Positions 30,894 through 42,888 of a DNA stretch of 64,000 nt are shown here, in pieces. The notes beneath the pieces were generated by a model that saw only the letters and a program-made list of their open reading frames with translations, had not been told where the DNA came from and did no database searches. Origin of the DNA: Bidens hawaiensis (Eukaryota; Streptophyta; Magnoliopsida; Asterales; Asteraceae); the NCBI GenBank assembly GCA_021521415.1, contig JAIQDT010007351.1:61569-125568 (forward strand), read 5' to 3'. Position numbers and translations under genes: made by a program. Numbering within the stretch: the stretch's first letter is position 1; each line of letters begins with the position of its first letter.

Positions 30894-31520
30894 AAATTAG
30901 AACCATGATTGTTTCAACTGATTGACTGACTGAGATTCCTTCCTTTACAAAATTAAGATGCAAGCAGATTTGAACACATCATAATTTTGAACACCCAAAG
31001 TAATGATACTTGAATGTGTGAGAACTGAGAACATATTTAAATTAGAATTAGTACTTCAATTTCATTTCATGTTCCTCCTCTTTGGCATCATCAATCAAAA
31101 TAATTAGAAAAACCTTTAGACCATTCCATCAAGTGTAGAGGACCAAAAGTCACAAAATTAATCCAACATTGATGCCAAAATTAAATATCAGAATCATCAA
31201 ACAAACACCCAGCCCTAAATCAAATGGTTGCTGTCGATTGACGGCGGTTAAAGCGATCACCTTCCGGTTAGCTATGGAATTGAACTGAATTTGGAAGATG
31301 AATGAATGTGATTGTACGTCGATAGGATTCTGAGATATGAATGTGTGTTGCAACCATGTATGCCGGAGCAAAATAGGAGTGGGGATGAGGGAAAACCGCT
31401 TGTAAGATTGAGCAAACACGTGATGAAAAATGGAAAGAAGTTTTTATTATTATCAGACGGATGAAATTTAATCTAGGTTGAATTATTCGGACGGCTCAGA
31501 TCAAATTCCACTCTTCTGTG

Positions 31521-31551
<31 letters not shown>

Positions 31552-31799
31552 ATGCGGAATTTTTGTTAAATAATTTCAAATTTCAGAAATTTATGAAGAG
31601 GTGATAAATGGATGTGACATTGACAATCCCAACTCAATAAATAGTGTTTTAACTCTCCTCTATGCTAAGTGAAAACATTTCATCATGTCTATCGAACAAG
31701 AAGTAATTCGCCCCAATGCTAATTGAAGAGGTATGCACCCGCCTTAACATTGAGCGGGGCGGGTCAACCCACAAGATATAGACAAGAGGCTTGAAATCA
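30894..31799. other. Intergenic; (AC)n/(AT)n microsatellite at 31521-31552
   Basis: No gene proved. It could hold upstream parts of the JAZ pseudogene, but no exon is recognisable. Confidence 0.4.
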
Positions 31800-32734
31800 G
31801 GATGTCATGAGGACGCAAAGCCAAAACCTATGCGTGTGGCGCATATCACATATGCTCACGCATCACATATGCTCACGCATATCATATATGCTCACGCATC
31901 ACATATGCTCACGCATATCGCATATGCTCACGCATCACATATGCTCACGCATCGCATATACTCACGCATCATATACGCTCACGCATATCACATCTGCGCG
32001 TGGCGCATATCACATATGCTCACGCATATTACATATGCTTGCGCATATCACATGCTCGCGCATATCACATTTGCGCATGAAACATCTGCGCGTGAGAATA
32101 AAGAGAAGACCTCGCGCATCCCCAGGATAGGCGCATATCACACATGCACACAATCAACCACGTCCTTATCCAAATCAGGATAAGGACAACCATGATTGTG
32201 CTCATCAGACAACCTTCCAGAAGGTATCCTTTAAGGAATAAAGAATATGCTGATGTTGACAGCTGCCAATGAAGGGTGGACAACTCAGCAAAGCCCATGT
32301 GCTACCACGTGATTACACATGGGTCAGGTGAAATACCTTGGTCAGAGAATAATCAATGAAAAAGCACCAGGTGTCCTAAGGACACGTGGCGCGAAGCAGT
32401 AGGAGGAGGCCAAAAAGGCCCTAATTGGGTCTGAGCCCAATCATTGGAAACCCTAATACTATAAATACCACACCACCTCCACAGTGGGAGGTAAGCAAGA
32501 AAATACATTCTAAGTCCTTACTCACTTTCAGATTATTATTATCTTCTCCTACAATATCTTATTCTCACACCGGAGGGTTACCCCAAAGAGGACCCCTCTG
32601 TCCCTTTCTGAGGGGTAAGTTCACGGTGCTGCTCGTTTTGTAGGTGGAAGAATTCATATTCTGGAAAACCATCAGTGATATAGCACACTCATACCCGAGG
32701 AAAGTTGATCGTATACTAGTAAGTCGATCCACGT
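31800..32734 (+). repeat. Promoter-bearing LTR-like repeat next to the terpene synthase relic
   Basis: Resembles an LTR: a CCAAT-rich stretch, ctataaatacc near 32458, a transcribed-leader look (32500-32640), and an abrupt junction with terpene synthase exon 1 near 32735. Exact ends and a target duplication were not found, so a solo LTR is inference. Confidence 0.35.
31830..32095. repeat. Degenerate minisatellite of (a)tcacatatgctcacgca units
   Basis: About 14 units of 16-22 bp, for example cacatatgctcacgcat, with tgcgcgtggcgcatatcaca variants at both ends. Frames crossing it give His/Ala-rich spurious peptides. Confidence 0.85.
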
Positions 32735-35706
32735 TTCTTCACTAATTATCATCCTAATGTTTGGGGGGATCAGTTTCTCATCTATGACAAGGTACAAAGT
32801 TCTTACTAGAGCTTAATAAAAACAGTAGAGTATGCTTATTTAACAATAAAATAATTTGTAAATAATATTTGAATGTAGCCAATAGCAGAGCAAGTTAAAC
32901 TAGAACAAAGAGTGAAAAACTAGACCAACTATGTGAGAAAAGATATCAAGTCATTTTTAGATATTCAAACGGAACACACCAATTTGTTAGAACTCATTGA
33001 TGTGATCCAACGTCTTGGTATAGCCTATCTTTTTGAAGAAGATATTGATAAGGCCTTGCAACATATTTATGACGAATATGGTGACAACTGGAACAATGGA
33101 AGCCACATATTTATGACGAATATGGTGACAACTGGAACAATGGAAGCCCTTTTCTTTGGTTTCGAATACTACGACAGCAAGGCTTCTATGTATCGTGTGG
33201 TTAGTAATTAAACATTCATTCGATTAATAATAATGTTGAATAAAAAGAAGCTTCTTTGATTTGAACTGAAACAGACATTTTTAATGAATACAAAGACGAA
33301 AGTGGGTGCTTTAAGGACTCATTAACCAATGACGTCCAAGGCTTGATTGAGTTATATGAAGCAGCATATTTGGGAGTGCACGGTGAAGTAGTATTAGAAG
33401 ATGCTCTTGTCTTTACAAGAAATCGTCTTAACCAAATAGCAAAGGATATTACTGAGACCAACTCTAAGTTGTCTACTCATATACAAGAGGCACTAAAGCA
33501 ACCTATACGAAAAAGGTTGCCAAGACTAGAAGCTGTGCGTTACATTCCTTTCTACGAGCAACAAGATTTTCTTAACAAGTCTTTACTTGAACTAGCCAAG
33601 TTAGCGTTCAACTTGCTTCAATCATTGCATAGGGAGGAGCTTAGCCAACTTTCCAGGTATAAACGTAGACTCGCGTAACCCATCCTATCGATTATACTAC
33701 TTTCATTCGTGTACATGCATCACCATGTGAGCTAGTTTATTGTAGATGGTGGAAACATCTTGATGTCCCAAACAATATACCTTATGCAAGAGATAGATTA
33801 GTTGAATGTTTCACTTGGTCTATACATTGAGCCAAAATACTCGCATGCTAGAATTTTCTTAGCAAAAGTTACCTCAATGGCGACAATTCTTGACGACACT
33901 TATGATATTTATGGTACTTACGAAGAACTTAAGATTTTTACTGAAGCAATTCAAAGGTATTCATGTGCGCTGTATATGTACAAGATGTATTAAAGCATTT
34001 AGCTCAACTACCGAAACTAATCAAGGAAGTCACTTACCAGGTGGTCAATAAAATGCATAGATATGCTTCCGGAATACATGAAACATATATACCAAGGACT
34101 TCTTGATGTTTACAAAGAAATGGAAAATATCATGGGTGGAGACGCATATCGTCTTAACTACGCCAAAGAATCGGTTAGTTTTGTTAACTTTCATTTTTGA
34201 ATTATTAATTCGTACCCAATGAATTGAAACGAAGAACAAAACGACATAGGTAATAATAATTTATGTGTACTAAATAACTAAAAACATCTCTGTATATAGA
34301 GATTACATGAAAATGACTACGATAAAGCAAAAAAGAAATGAAAAATGAAACAAAGAACAAAACAATAAAGCTAATAATATTTCATGTACATTGAAATCGA
34401 AAACAAATCTTTAATGTATATAGAGAGATTACAATGAAAATGATAATGATAATCTTAGCCAACTAATGATATATAATGATAAATTATCAATATTAGTTAT
34501 CCTAATATTCTTAGTTATCCTAATATTCGAAGTAGAGATAGAATAATGACTAACAAACAAATATAAAAATAAATGATAGATAGACTACTAATAATTATAA
34601 TTTACAATAGACAACAAACTCGGCTAACACTACTATTTTAATTTTAGCTAGAACGAAAAAATTTTGGTGCATGTGACTAACTATATAGATCATAGATGAA
34701 AGAGTTTGTTAGAAGCATTATGATGGAAGCAAAATGGGCTCATGAGGGGTATGTACCAACAATAGAGGAGCACATGTCGGTTTCAATAGTGACAAGCGGA
34801 TGCTACATGCTTATAGCAACATGTTTTGTGGGCATGGGTGATATGGTGACAGATGAGACGTTTAAATGGGTTCTTACACATCCTTGTCTTATCAAAGTTA
34901 CAGGTGTAATTGGCAGACTCATGGATGATCTTTGCGCCCGAAAGGTAGATTTGTTATTCGTATGCATTATACATTTTTTTGGTTGTTTAATTAATGTTGT
35001 TTTTTACAACAAAAATACTAGTTGGTTATTATGACTTCTTGCTCGTTTGAAACAGTGGTGGATCCATATATCTATCTTGCTCGATTTATAGATATCTTTT
35101 TGGTGTTCACACATCTATCTTGCTCATTTGAAATGCTAGCTAGCAAGGGTGTCACCAATAGGGGGCGGGTGGTTGACGGTCCTAGGGCCGATAACCCAGA
35201 TAGGCCCGAAAATTGTAAACAACACCAAGCCATTTTTAAGAAAAGAAATCATAGTTACTATTGTATTATTTACTTTTTTTTGTATATAAGTTATCGAATT
35301 TATATTTTACTTAAGACCCAAATTTTACCCGTTTTTGACCAAAATTTTTTATCAATTCTCAAAGACGTCCTTGCTAGCTAGCTAGCTATTTATGGCTTTA
35401 CTAGAAGTGCAGGAAGAAAAAGAAAGAATGAATGTTGCATCTACTATAGATTGCTACATGAAGCAATATGATGTCATGGAGGAGTACACCCGCAACATAT
35501 TTAAAAATCAAATTGAAGATGCATGGAAAGATTTCACCCAAGAAACCTTCGCGTGTAATAATGTTCCAATGCCTCTAAAAAAATGTGTCATCAACTTAGG
35601 ACGGATCGGCGATGCTTTATATAAAAGTAAAGATATTTTCTCGCTTGTGGATGACGAACTTATAGGTCATATCGAATCTTTGCTTATCCATGTTATGAGC
35701 ATATGA
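32735..35706 (+). pseudogene. Sesquiterpene synthase (TPS-a type) pseudogene, nearly full length
   Basis: Seven exons in the usual TPS-a arrangement: 32735-32791 (truncated, YHPNVWGDQFLIYDK), 32879-33199, 33275-33656, 33746-33956, 34041-34173, 34696-34944 and 35413-35706. All internal junctions are GT-AG with matching phases. Catalytic motifs survive: RDR in exon 4, DDTYD near 33893, and LMDDLCARK joined to EEKER for the NSE/DTE metal site. Lesions: no start codon (upstream in-frame stops by 32720), TAG at 32921-32923, a 44-bp tandem duplication in exon 2 (units start 33061 and 33105), and an 8-nt loss near 33822 that shifts exon 4. Exons 3 and 5-7 are open. Resembles, from memory, Asteraceae (E)-beta-caryophyllene synthases; the product of the live ancestor is not proved. 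Confidence 0.9.
35144..35373. mobile_element. hAT-type MITE in intron 6 of the terpene synthase relic (230 bp)
   Basis: Inverted ends CAAGGGTGTC and CAAGGACGTC, with a perfect 8-bp duplication ctagctag (35136-35143 and 35374-35381). The duplication lies in a low-complexity ctag run, which weakens it slightly. Confidence 0.6.
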
Positions 35707-36280
35707 CTTCAAGCAGTCTGTTTATCTTCTTGATCGATACTGGTTTAGTGTTGCCAATCTCAATAATAAATAACATTATATCAAGTTGTTTGCTCCTTGA
35801 TTATTGTGAAACTTTTATTAATTATTGCTAATTTGTTGAGTAACTAAGTTAGCTGATGTGTATTATCCAAAACGGCAACATTCATGTGTTGTCACTTTTG
35901 AACTTGTACGACAAAAAATTAAAACAGGCTTCTTTCATGTTTTATATTAAAACATCCACCTTGTGGTATTAATGCATATATTTTGGTTTTGACCCAAAAA
36001 ATAATAAAAAAAGTAATAAAGTAATATATGTGAAACCTCGATCAAAAGTCATAAAAAGAAGTTAGAAAATTACGCCTTTAATCAAATAGTTTGCACAAAT
36101 GAAACCTCGATCATTGGTCGTTACCCCTAATAATAAAAAAAAGTAAAGAAACTGAATATTAAAAAGATGAGACATACTTAATTAATATTAATATATGTGA
36201 GTTGGGGACTTGGGGGTGGGGGGCTACATTTCCAACACCGTCGCACACATCATCCACCATTCACAACCATCACTACCAAT
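35707..36280. other. Intergenic downstream of the terpene synthase relic
   Basis: No gene or clear repeat recognised; AT-rich. Confidence 0.5.
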
Positions 36281-36429
36281 TAGGGGTGAGCTTCGGATAG
36301 TATCGGTATCGATTCCGAAAATTTGAAATATTTGATACTGGTACCAAAATCTTTGGTTCGGTACTAGTACCTATATTTCATGTAAAATTCAGGAAATATC
36401 GGTACTGGTACCGAAAACGCTCATCCCTA
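36281..36429. mobile_element. Small hAT-like MITE (149 bp)
   Basis: Inverted ends TAGGGGTGAGC and TAGGGATGAGC with ggtaccgaaa/ggtatcg motifs inside. Flanks are ctaccaat and ctatcagc (5 of 8, the differences all transitions), compatible with an old target duplication. Confidence 0.5.
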
Positions 36430-37713
36430 CTATCAGCTCCTACCTCAATCACTCAATTTGAAACCAGACACCACCGCCATTATTTGAAATCAACCACCAC
36501 CATCAGTTGAAATATTGGGATCTTCGACATCTACTCGCCACCACCACCACCAGAAAATTAGGAAGAGGTTTCGAAGATCCACATCTACTCGCCACCACCA
36601 TAATCGTTAAGGAGGGTTTATGTGTGGTTGATGACCTTGTTCCAAACTGTCTCCACAATTGACGATGACCTGTTTCAGAAACGGTAGATGCTTTGTTGGT
36701 TGTCCATTCTGGGATGTGTTCTGTTGGAGAATGAGAAGGTCATCACTGTGAAGTTAAAATGAGAAGAGGTGGTGGCCAACGGGGGCAACGTCGATGATGT
36801 GTTCTTGTCCAAACCACACACATGCATCGCACGTACACGTACACACATCAGTTTAGTCATTTTACTCATTACTTAAAAAATGTTAGGATCTAATTAACAC
36901 ATATTCATGTTGCTTTTAATATATTTACTTTGAGGGTCACACGCCAAACAATTATCCAACATACGTTTAATGTGTTAATGGGGAAACCACATGAAGACCA
37001 CTTATACGTATACTTATTATAGATTCCTAGGTTGATGGTTGTTTCGGGTATACCTATTTTAGTTTCTTTGAGGTTTATTATGATGTTTAGTTTGTCTTGT
37101 TTGTTTCGTTGGTTTTGCCTTGAGTTTTTTTGTTAATTTCTCCTCTAGCCTCTTTATAAAATTGCCGTTAAAAACAATATTATATTTGGTGGAATAATAA
37201 TAAATTGAATGATGATATGATCTAATAATAGTTATTATTATTTTTATTTATGATGGGTTAATAAATTAATTTATTACCTTTTGCAAGTTATGTTGGAATT
37301 AATCATTGGTGCATTAATATAGTTAGTTAAGTAGTAAACTAACTTGCCGTTCAAAAGAAAATTAGTAAGCAACTTATATAAATTATCATTTATTCTGTAT
37401 TAAGATTCCAACTACTTAGGCTCAATGTAGTTGCCATTTAACCAATTATGTTGAAATCTAACTTGGTTGATGATCCATTACATAATGTACAAGACTACCA
37501 ACTTTAGCTATTTGAGAAAAGGTGAAAGGCTCCTTTCCACAATCTCAAAAGCGCCCACTATGGTCTTGATGTGGCAGGTTATGGAACGTTGTGAGTTTTA
37601 ACATCGAATCTTTGATATTTAATGCTCAAGTTGTAGTTCATTTGATAAGTGAAAAAGAAAAGCACTAGTTCAAATGCAACTTATGAAGGATTTAGGATGC
37701 ACTTTACTTATTA
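36430..37713. other. Intergenic
   Basis: No gene recognised. A repeated segment (acatctactcgccaccacca) occurs at about 36527 and 36581. Confidence 0.5.
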
Positions 37714-38480
37714 CTAGTAACTAGTAAATTATCCGTGCGTTGCGCGACCAAATTTGTTGATAAAATCCGGGTGTAATAGCGGAAGTCAAACGTGAATTTG
37801 GTGGATATTGGCTACGTTCGTTACGTTATGGAAACTAAACATAAAAAAATTCATTAAATTAACATGTTTAAAATAAAAACAAAACAAAAAAAAAAGCAGT
37901 GGCATTCGTATAACATATTATTAAAAAAATAACATAATTATTCGGTCTACAAAGCCCGGCTATTGGTGCCTGGGCTTGGTAAAACCCGAGCTTTACGACG
38001 GTGAGTCGACGCGAATTCAGTTAGTGTCGGCTATGGTCGTTACGGTATAAGCAACGTTGGTAAAACCCCTAGCGTTATCAGTTTCGGTCATTGAGGTGGA
38101 AAGTCTACGGAAATTTGATCGATTTACTTCATGTTCGTTTACGGTACCGGAAATAATAAAAATTCGTTCGGTTACATTCGTTACGATACCGAAACTAAAG
38201 CAAAAAATTATATAAAAGTTGAGGTGGACTAATGGGGTAACGTCGGCCAGTAAAACCCAGGTGTTGGTCAAACCCGAGCATTGAAGGTTACGTGCGTTGA
38301 GGCGGTGAATCTACGCGATTTCATAGATTAAAACAAAAAAATTACCATAAAAAATTAACGTATAGTTTGTTACCTTCTTTACGGTACCAAAATAAGAAAA
38401 AAAAATGGACAATGCTGGACCATCACTTGACCCAAATAAGGGCTAGACGGCACCAAACTTCAACTTTACTTGTAGTAGAT
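37714..38480 (-). mobile_element. Helitron-like fragment, family H-a copy 1
   Basis: The right-hand end of a Helitron on the minus strand would read ...CGCAACGCACGGATAATTTACTAG then T, as seen at 37714-37745. The body shares phrases with 42889-43290 (gtaaaacccg, gcgaattcagt, cgttacggta, a 'cacttg..cca.ataag' stretch). No Rep/helicase coding. The 5' end was not located. Confidence 0.45.
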
Positions 38481-38584
38481 AACAAATGAAAGTGGGCTCA
38501 AGAAAATGATGGATTAACCATTTGTATATATGGCCTAGACTTAAACGAGTAGTGCAGCCCACCTGAATTGTACTAAGTCCCACG

Positions 38585-38862
38585 TAGAGGTGGGTAAGCC
38601 AGGTTTTCAGAAACCGGAACTGGATCCGGGGCTGGTCAACAGAAGTCAATAACCGGGTCATGCAGAATCTGGTTTCGAATATTGTCGGGTTTTTGATCGG
38701 TTTTTATCAGGTTTTGGCCAAGTAGAGTTGAGATCAGTTCCGGGTCGGTTCGAGGTCTGGGTATGATTCTTGGGAGAAACTAAAACCTGTTTCGTACCTG
38801 CAGGTCTGCTATAACCAGCCCTAGTCCAGTTACAGGTGAACCGGGTTTTATGCCCACCTTTA
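38585..38862. mobile_element. hAT-type MITE (278 bp)
   Basis: Inverted ends TAGAGGTGGGTAAGC and TAAAGGTGGGCATAA, with 8-bp flanks gtcccacg (38577-38584) and gtcccaca (38863-38870), 7 of 8 matching. The interior is rich in gaaccgg/accggg motifs. Confidence 0.7.
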
Positions 38863-39222
38863 GTCCCACAATTGGAAATTGGAAACATGCCAAAACTATG
38901 CGAGGGCAGCCTTTTGGCCCAAAATTGTACGTCTTTATAAAATATAGCTTGAGATCTGTATGCTGAACTAGTAATTGATGAAAAATAATATTTAATATTA
39001 AGCAAAATACAAGCATTAAACTTACAAAGCTGTTGTACTGTAGTGTTCAAAACAAATTAAATATTTAGTTAGTTATTTTCATCATTCGAATTAGTTTTTA
39101 ATATATAGTTATCAATTAACAAATAAATGATAGTGAATGATTTTAGAGATTTAGTTTGTTTTAATTTATCAGGATTAATATGAAGGTGATAAGTGACAAA
39201 ACAGTGTAGGTTTTATTAAAAA
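38863..39222. other. Intergenic
   Basis: AT-rich; no gene recognised. Confidence 0.5.
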
Positions 39223-39555
39223 CTAGTTTTTATCCCCTGTATTACGGGGATTGTTTAAAAATTTTCGTTTCTAATATTGTGAATGCATTTTTTTGGATTT
39301 TAGTTTATTTATTGTAAGAAGTTAATAATATACTTATACCTATTTTGATTAATTTATGTTGGGTTATGTCATTTTTTAATGAAACGTTAAATGAATTATC
39401 TACTTAATTTTTATATTTATTTGTTTATGTTCATTTGTTATAATTTGGACACTATTTTGTGAAAATTTTCATTTAAGTTAAACTTAAAAGGAAAAAGAAT
39501 CGCTAATATAACTAAATCCATATTAAGTCATTAAATTAGGGTTTGATTACGGGTT
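39223..39555 (-). mobile_element. Helitron-like terminus, minus orientation
   Basis: Read on the minus strand, a short hairpin (tcccc...gggga at 39233-39250) is followed by ...aaaaCTAG and then T, the usual Helitron 3' end. Only this end is recognised; extent to the right is uncertain. Confidence 0.4.
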
Positions 39556-40209
39556 TGTGAATCTCGTTACTAACAAATCAGATGTAATAAGATCTTCCAC
39601 TAATTTCTGCAAAACAGGCATCGTAAGTCTCCTTACGAGAAGGATAAGAGGGGCGGTCTTCCCGTCACCACCCTTTGGCGTGAGAATAAGTATTGTTTTT
39701 TGTAAGGAGAGACAGTACAAAGTAATTGATGTAATCTGTAAAAAGTGAATCAATACATCATGATGGTGTGTAAGGCCCCGATCCCGGAAATCTTACCATG
39801 CCGTTGGATTTACTCATAAATACAGTTCTAAAATCAGAGTTAATTAAAACTTTCGCGGGATAGTTAAAAAACTTCATACATTACATTACAAAACATCGAA
39901 TCTTGTCATAACATACAAAATATCCTTTCATAGACATAACATAAGACAGTCATGACACTTCTTCATAGATACCAGTCTCTTTAGCTCATGCCATGTGTCC
40001 CTCCTCAAGCCAGCTGCCTCAACCTATTTGCCTGCGTGCATACTAAAAGTCAGCTACGCTGAGTGAGTTCTAGTTAAGCAGGTAACATACATTTCATTCT
40101 CATTCTTTACATTCTTACTTCCATACATTCCTATTTTTACTTACCTTCATTATTTTATACATACATAACCTTTCTACGTTTTTAAAGAGCCTTTCGTCCT
40201 ATAACCTTC

Positions 40210-40320
40210 GCATATATTATTAGGGTATGCAACCCTTCATTCTTCGCCTATATTATTAGGGTAGGCAACCCTTTATTCTCCGCCTATATTATTAGGGTAG
40301 GCAACCCTTAATTCTTCAAC
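40210..40320. repeat. 38-bp minisatellite, three units, in LTR family A copy 2
   Basis: Units contain tatattattagggta, then g(t/g)caaccctt and attct(t/c)c. Homologous in position and partly in sequence to the 33-bp array of copy 1. Confidence 0.8.
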
Positions 40321-40852
40321 TCTACATATCATACATACCATTCATACACTACACATATCGTACATACCTTTCTTTCATTAGCTATATCTGTTCTCATATA
40401 CCTCTTCACACATACTTTTAACTCTTTCTACACTAATTAGGTATATTTATAAACATTCATACGGCATACACTTACCACTTAAGGTAAGTGTATTAACTAA
40501 ACAGCCCCAAAACATAATACAGAAATGGGGCTAGAAACTCACCTGGGTCCTGTTTCTCTCGGAGTTAAGTGTGATGCCCTTCCTTATCTGTGCACGGCTA
40601 ACTGTGTAACAAGGCACGGGTATCAATTATCCATTTCAATTACTTCTTACATCTAGGTGAATGAAACCCTCAACTAACGGGGGTCCAGGGCAGCGCCCCT
40701 GGTAGCGGGGTCTAGGGGCGGCAGCCCTTAGCAGGGTCCAAGGGGCAGAGCCCCTGGCTGGGATTGAGCTCAGAAAAATTTTATTTTCACTAACAGTCCT
40801 TTAACAAAAATGCATCAGAAAGTGGATCGGGCCACGTTTTTCGTCAATTTAA

Positions 40853-41040
40853 AAAAAACAATTTCGCATGAAAATTTCGCTTCGCATGCTTTTTCGCTTC
40901 GCAAAGAACTTTTTCACTTCGCATGGAACTGTTTCGCTTTGCATGACTGTGCGATGCGAAATTACCTTTTTCGCTTCGCATGGTCATGCGATGCGAAATA
41001 ACCTTTTTCGCTTCGCATGGCTTATGCGATGCGAAAATTT
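40853..41040. repeat. Tandem array of ttcgcttcgcatg units in LTR family A copy 2
   Basis: Imperfect units combine ttcgcttcgcatg with tgcgatgcgaaa, which are partly inverted relative to each other. It fills the same slot as the taacttcgcct array of copy 1. Confidence 0.75.
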
Positions 41041-42026
41041 TCTTTTTCTTCGTTTTTTACCATTTTATGGCCATTTCACTCCACGACTCTCCCTTAGGAC
41101 CCAATTTAACCCTTTCCAAGGGTTTTGGGTTGTATCAACTTTGTATACTTGCGTTTTATAAGGCCCGAACATCGCATTTTTACCATATAACACTCTCGTG
41201 GGATTATAACTTATCAAGTTCATGTTTTTCTTCCATCTTATACCCCGATCTATCCTTCTATCGGTTTGCATGTAAAGACTAACCATAAAAAAAACACAAC
41301 CTTTTAAACCAAAACCCACCTTTTTGCTTGGGGTTTGGTTCGGATCGTAGATCTGGAAGTGTTCTTGCTATTCGAAGGCACTTGAACACCAAAATATTCC
41401 TTACTTTTGCTTGGATCCGAATCCGAAATGCTAGAGAGAAAGTTTGTGTTTTCTAGTGTGTGTGTGTGTGTTGTGTAAAAAAATGGTGAAAGGATGGGGG
41501 ATGGCCTTATATAGGGAGCCATGGGCCCCACTATCCACCTCTATTCCAATCTTATCTAAATACAAACACGCACACAACCAAACTAACGACATACCGATAA
41601 TAATAAAACTTTCCGTTATTTATTAATTCTCAAAATACGGATGTTACATGGTGATGAAGGTATTTATAGCCGGGGATGGGGGAAGGTGATTGATTGAGTT
41701 GTCAGCGTCTAGAATATTCTTTTCTACCTGAATGGACGCGTGTCGTGCCTTGACAAGGTGTGACAGCCTGACCATGTGCATGGTTATTACCAGGTGTCCA
41801 GCTGCCCCTCTTCATTGGCTAATGTCCTTGTCAGGGAATGTTATATCGATCTTCTAAAACTTATATTGCTACAACTGCTTTCTCTCGTCACGTAAGAACT
41901 CTTTATTGTTCTTCTTGAGGGGCTTTTTGTGTGATCCTCGGACCTCTCCTGCGGGTATCTGTTGATGACCCGCGAATAGCTTTCTTGGGCTTGCGGGTTG
42001 TTTTACTATCCCACCTCTATACAACA

Positions 42027-42888
42027 TGTAACAATGAAATGTTTATTATTAAACATGAAATGCTTACTATTAAATATGTAAATTCTAACACTTTAAATTA
42101 TTCGTAATATAAGTCTAAGTCTTACATATATAAATATATTTTTGTTCTTTTGATCATTTTCATTTGATTTAGCGTCAAATGCTATTTAAATCGAAGTCCC
42201 GTTACATATGAAATAAACAAGATAACTGGTCAATTAAAATTGATTAAGTATATAAAAAAAATAAAGAATAATAATTCTGCTTCTAATTTATTAATATTAT
42301 CTTCTATGAGAGTCTGTAGTCTTCCTATTAGAATACACAATACTCCCATTTCATGACTTGTAATTTGGGAAAAAAGTCAAAAGCGATTGACAAAATTTAT
42401 GGCTTATTATAGTGTCTTGTTTGGAAGGCCATCAGAAAGAGATCATAAGAATGTTTTAAGAGACAGCCAAGAATGGCCCTAAACACCTGTTTGTCCAAAC
42501 ACCGCTATTATGTACACGCATTATAAATATATGTGGTAGTTAAGTGGTATTTGCGTATTGTATGAATAATTTTTTTTTTTTGAAGTTAAAAGGATATTTT
42601 GGTCACTTACCTAAAGTTAATAGAAAACCAGACAAAAGTTAGACTTAGACCATAAATTTGTTACAATATTGAAACCACAAACTTGCTACTTTTAACTTTT
42701 ATTACCTAATGGTTTTACTTTGTCCAGCCACTGAGACCGTGTTTGTAATTAACTTTTTTTTTTCCTTTTCTATTTAACTTAAGGATTGAAGAATTTTAAA
42801 ATATCATTCATTGTCCCTTCTCATTAACAATATCCCTTTATATAAGGTGAAGATACATATCTCCTATACTATTATAATTATACCTAAA
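42027..42888. other. Intergenic
   Basis: AT-rich; no gene recognised. Confidence 0.5.

Larger units (their letters stand above)
39769..41648 (-). mobile_element. Solo LTR, family A copy 2 (1880 bp)
   Basis: Starts TGTAAGGCCCC and ends GGATGTTACA on the plus strand, the reverse of copy 1. It is flanked by a perfect 5-bp duplication TGGTG (39764-39768 and 41649-41653). The order of landmarks matches copy 1: minisatellite 40210-40320, GC-rich block 40678-40760, tandem array 40853-41040, TATA-like tatatagg near 41505. Confidence 0.85.
39556..42026 (-). mobile_element. Tat-like LTR fragment interrupted by a nested solo LTR
   Basis: The flanks of the insertion at 39769-41648 resemble the Tat LTR at 11713: a segment like tgcaaaacaggcatcgtaag, then ccgtcaccaccctttggcgtgagaat, and on the other side gtatttatagccg. 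It looks like a second, older LTR of a related element. Outer ends are approximate, and no target duplication was found. Confidence 0.55.

Noticed and set aside
31150..31419. Minus-strand 89-codon frame with an organelle-targeting look
   Set aside because: No family resemblance, no neighbouring exons, and no supporting promoter; left unannotated.
31791..32183. His/Ala-rich frames
   Set aside because: Direct products of the cacatatgctcacgca minisatellite, not genes.
40810..41319. Overlapping frames in both directions
   Set aside because: They cover the ttcgcttcgcatg array and LTR promoter region of a solo LTR.
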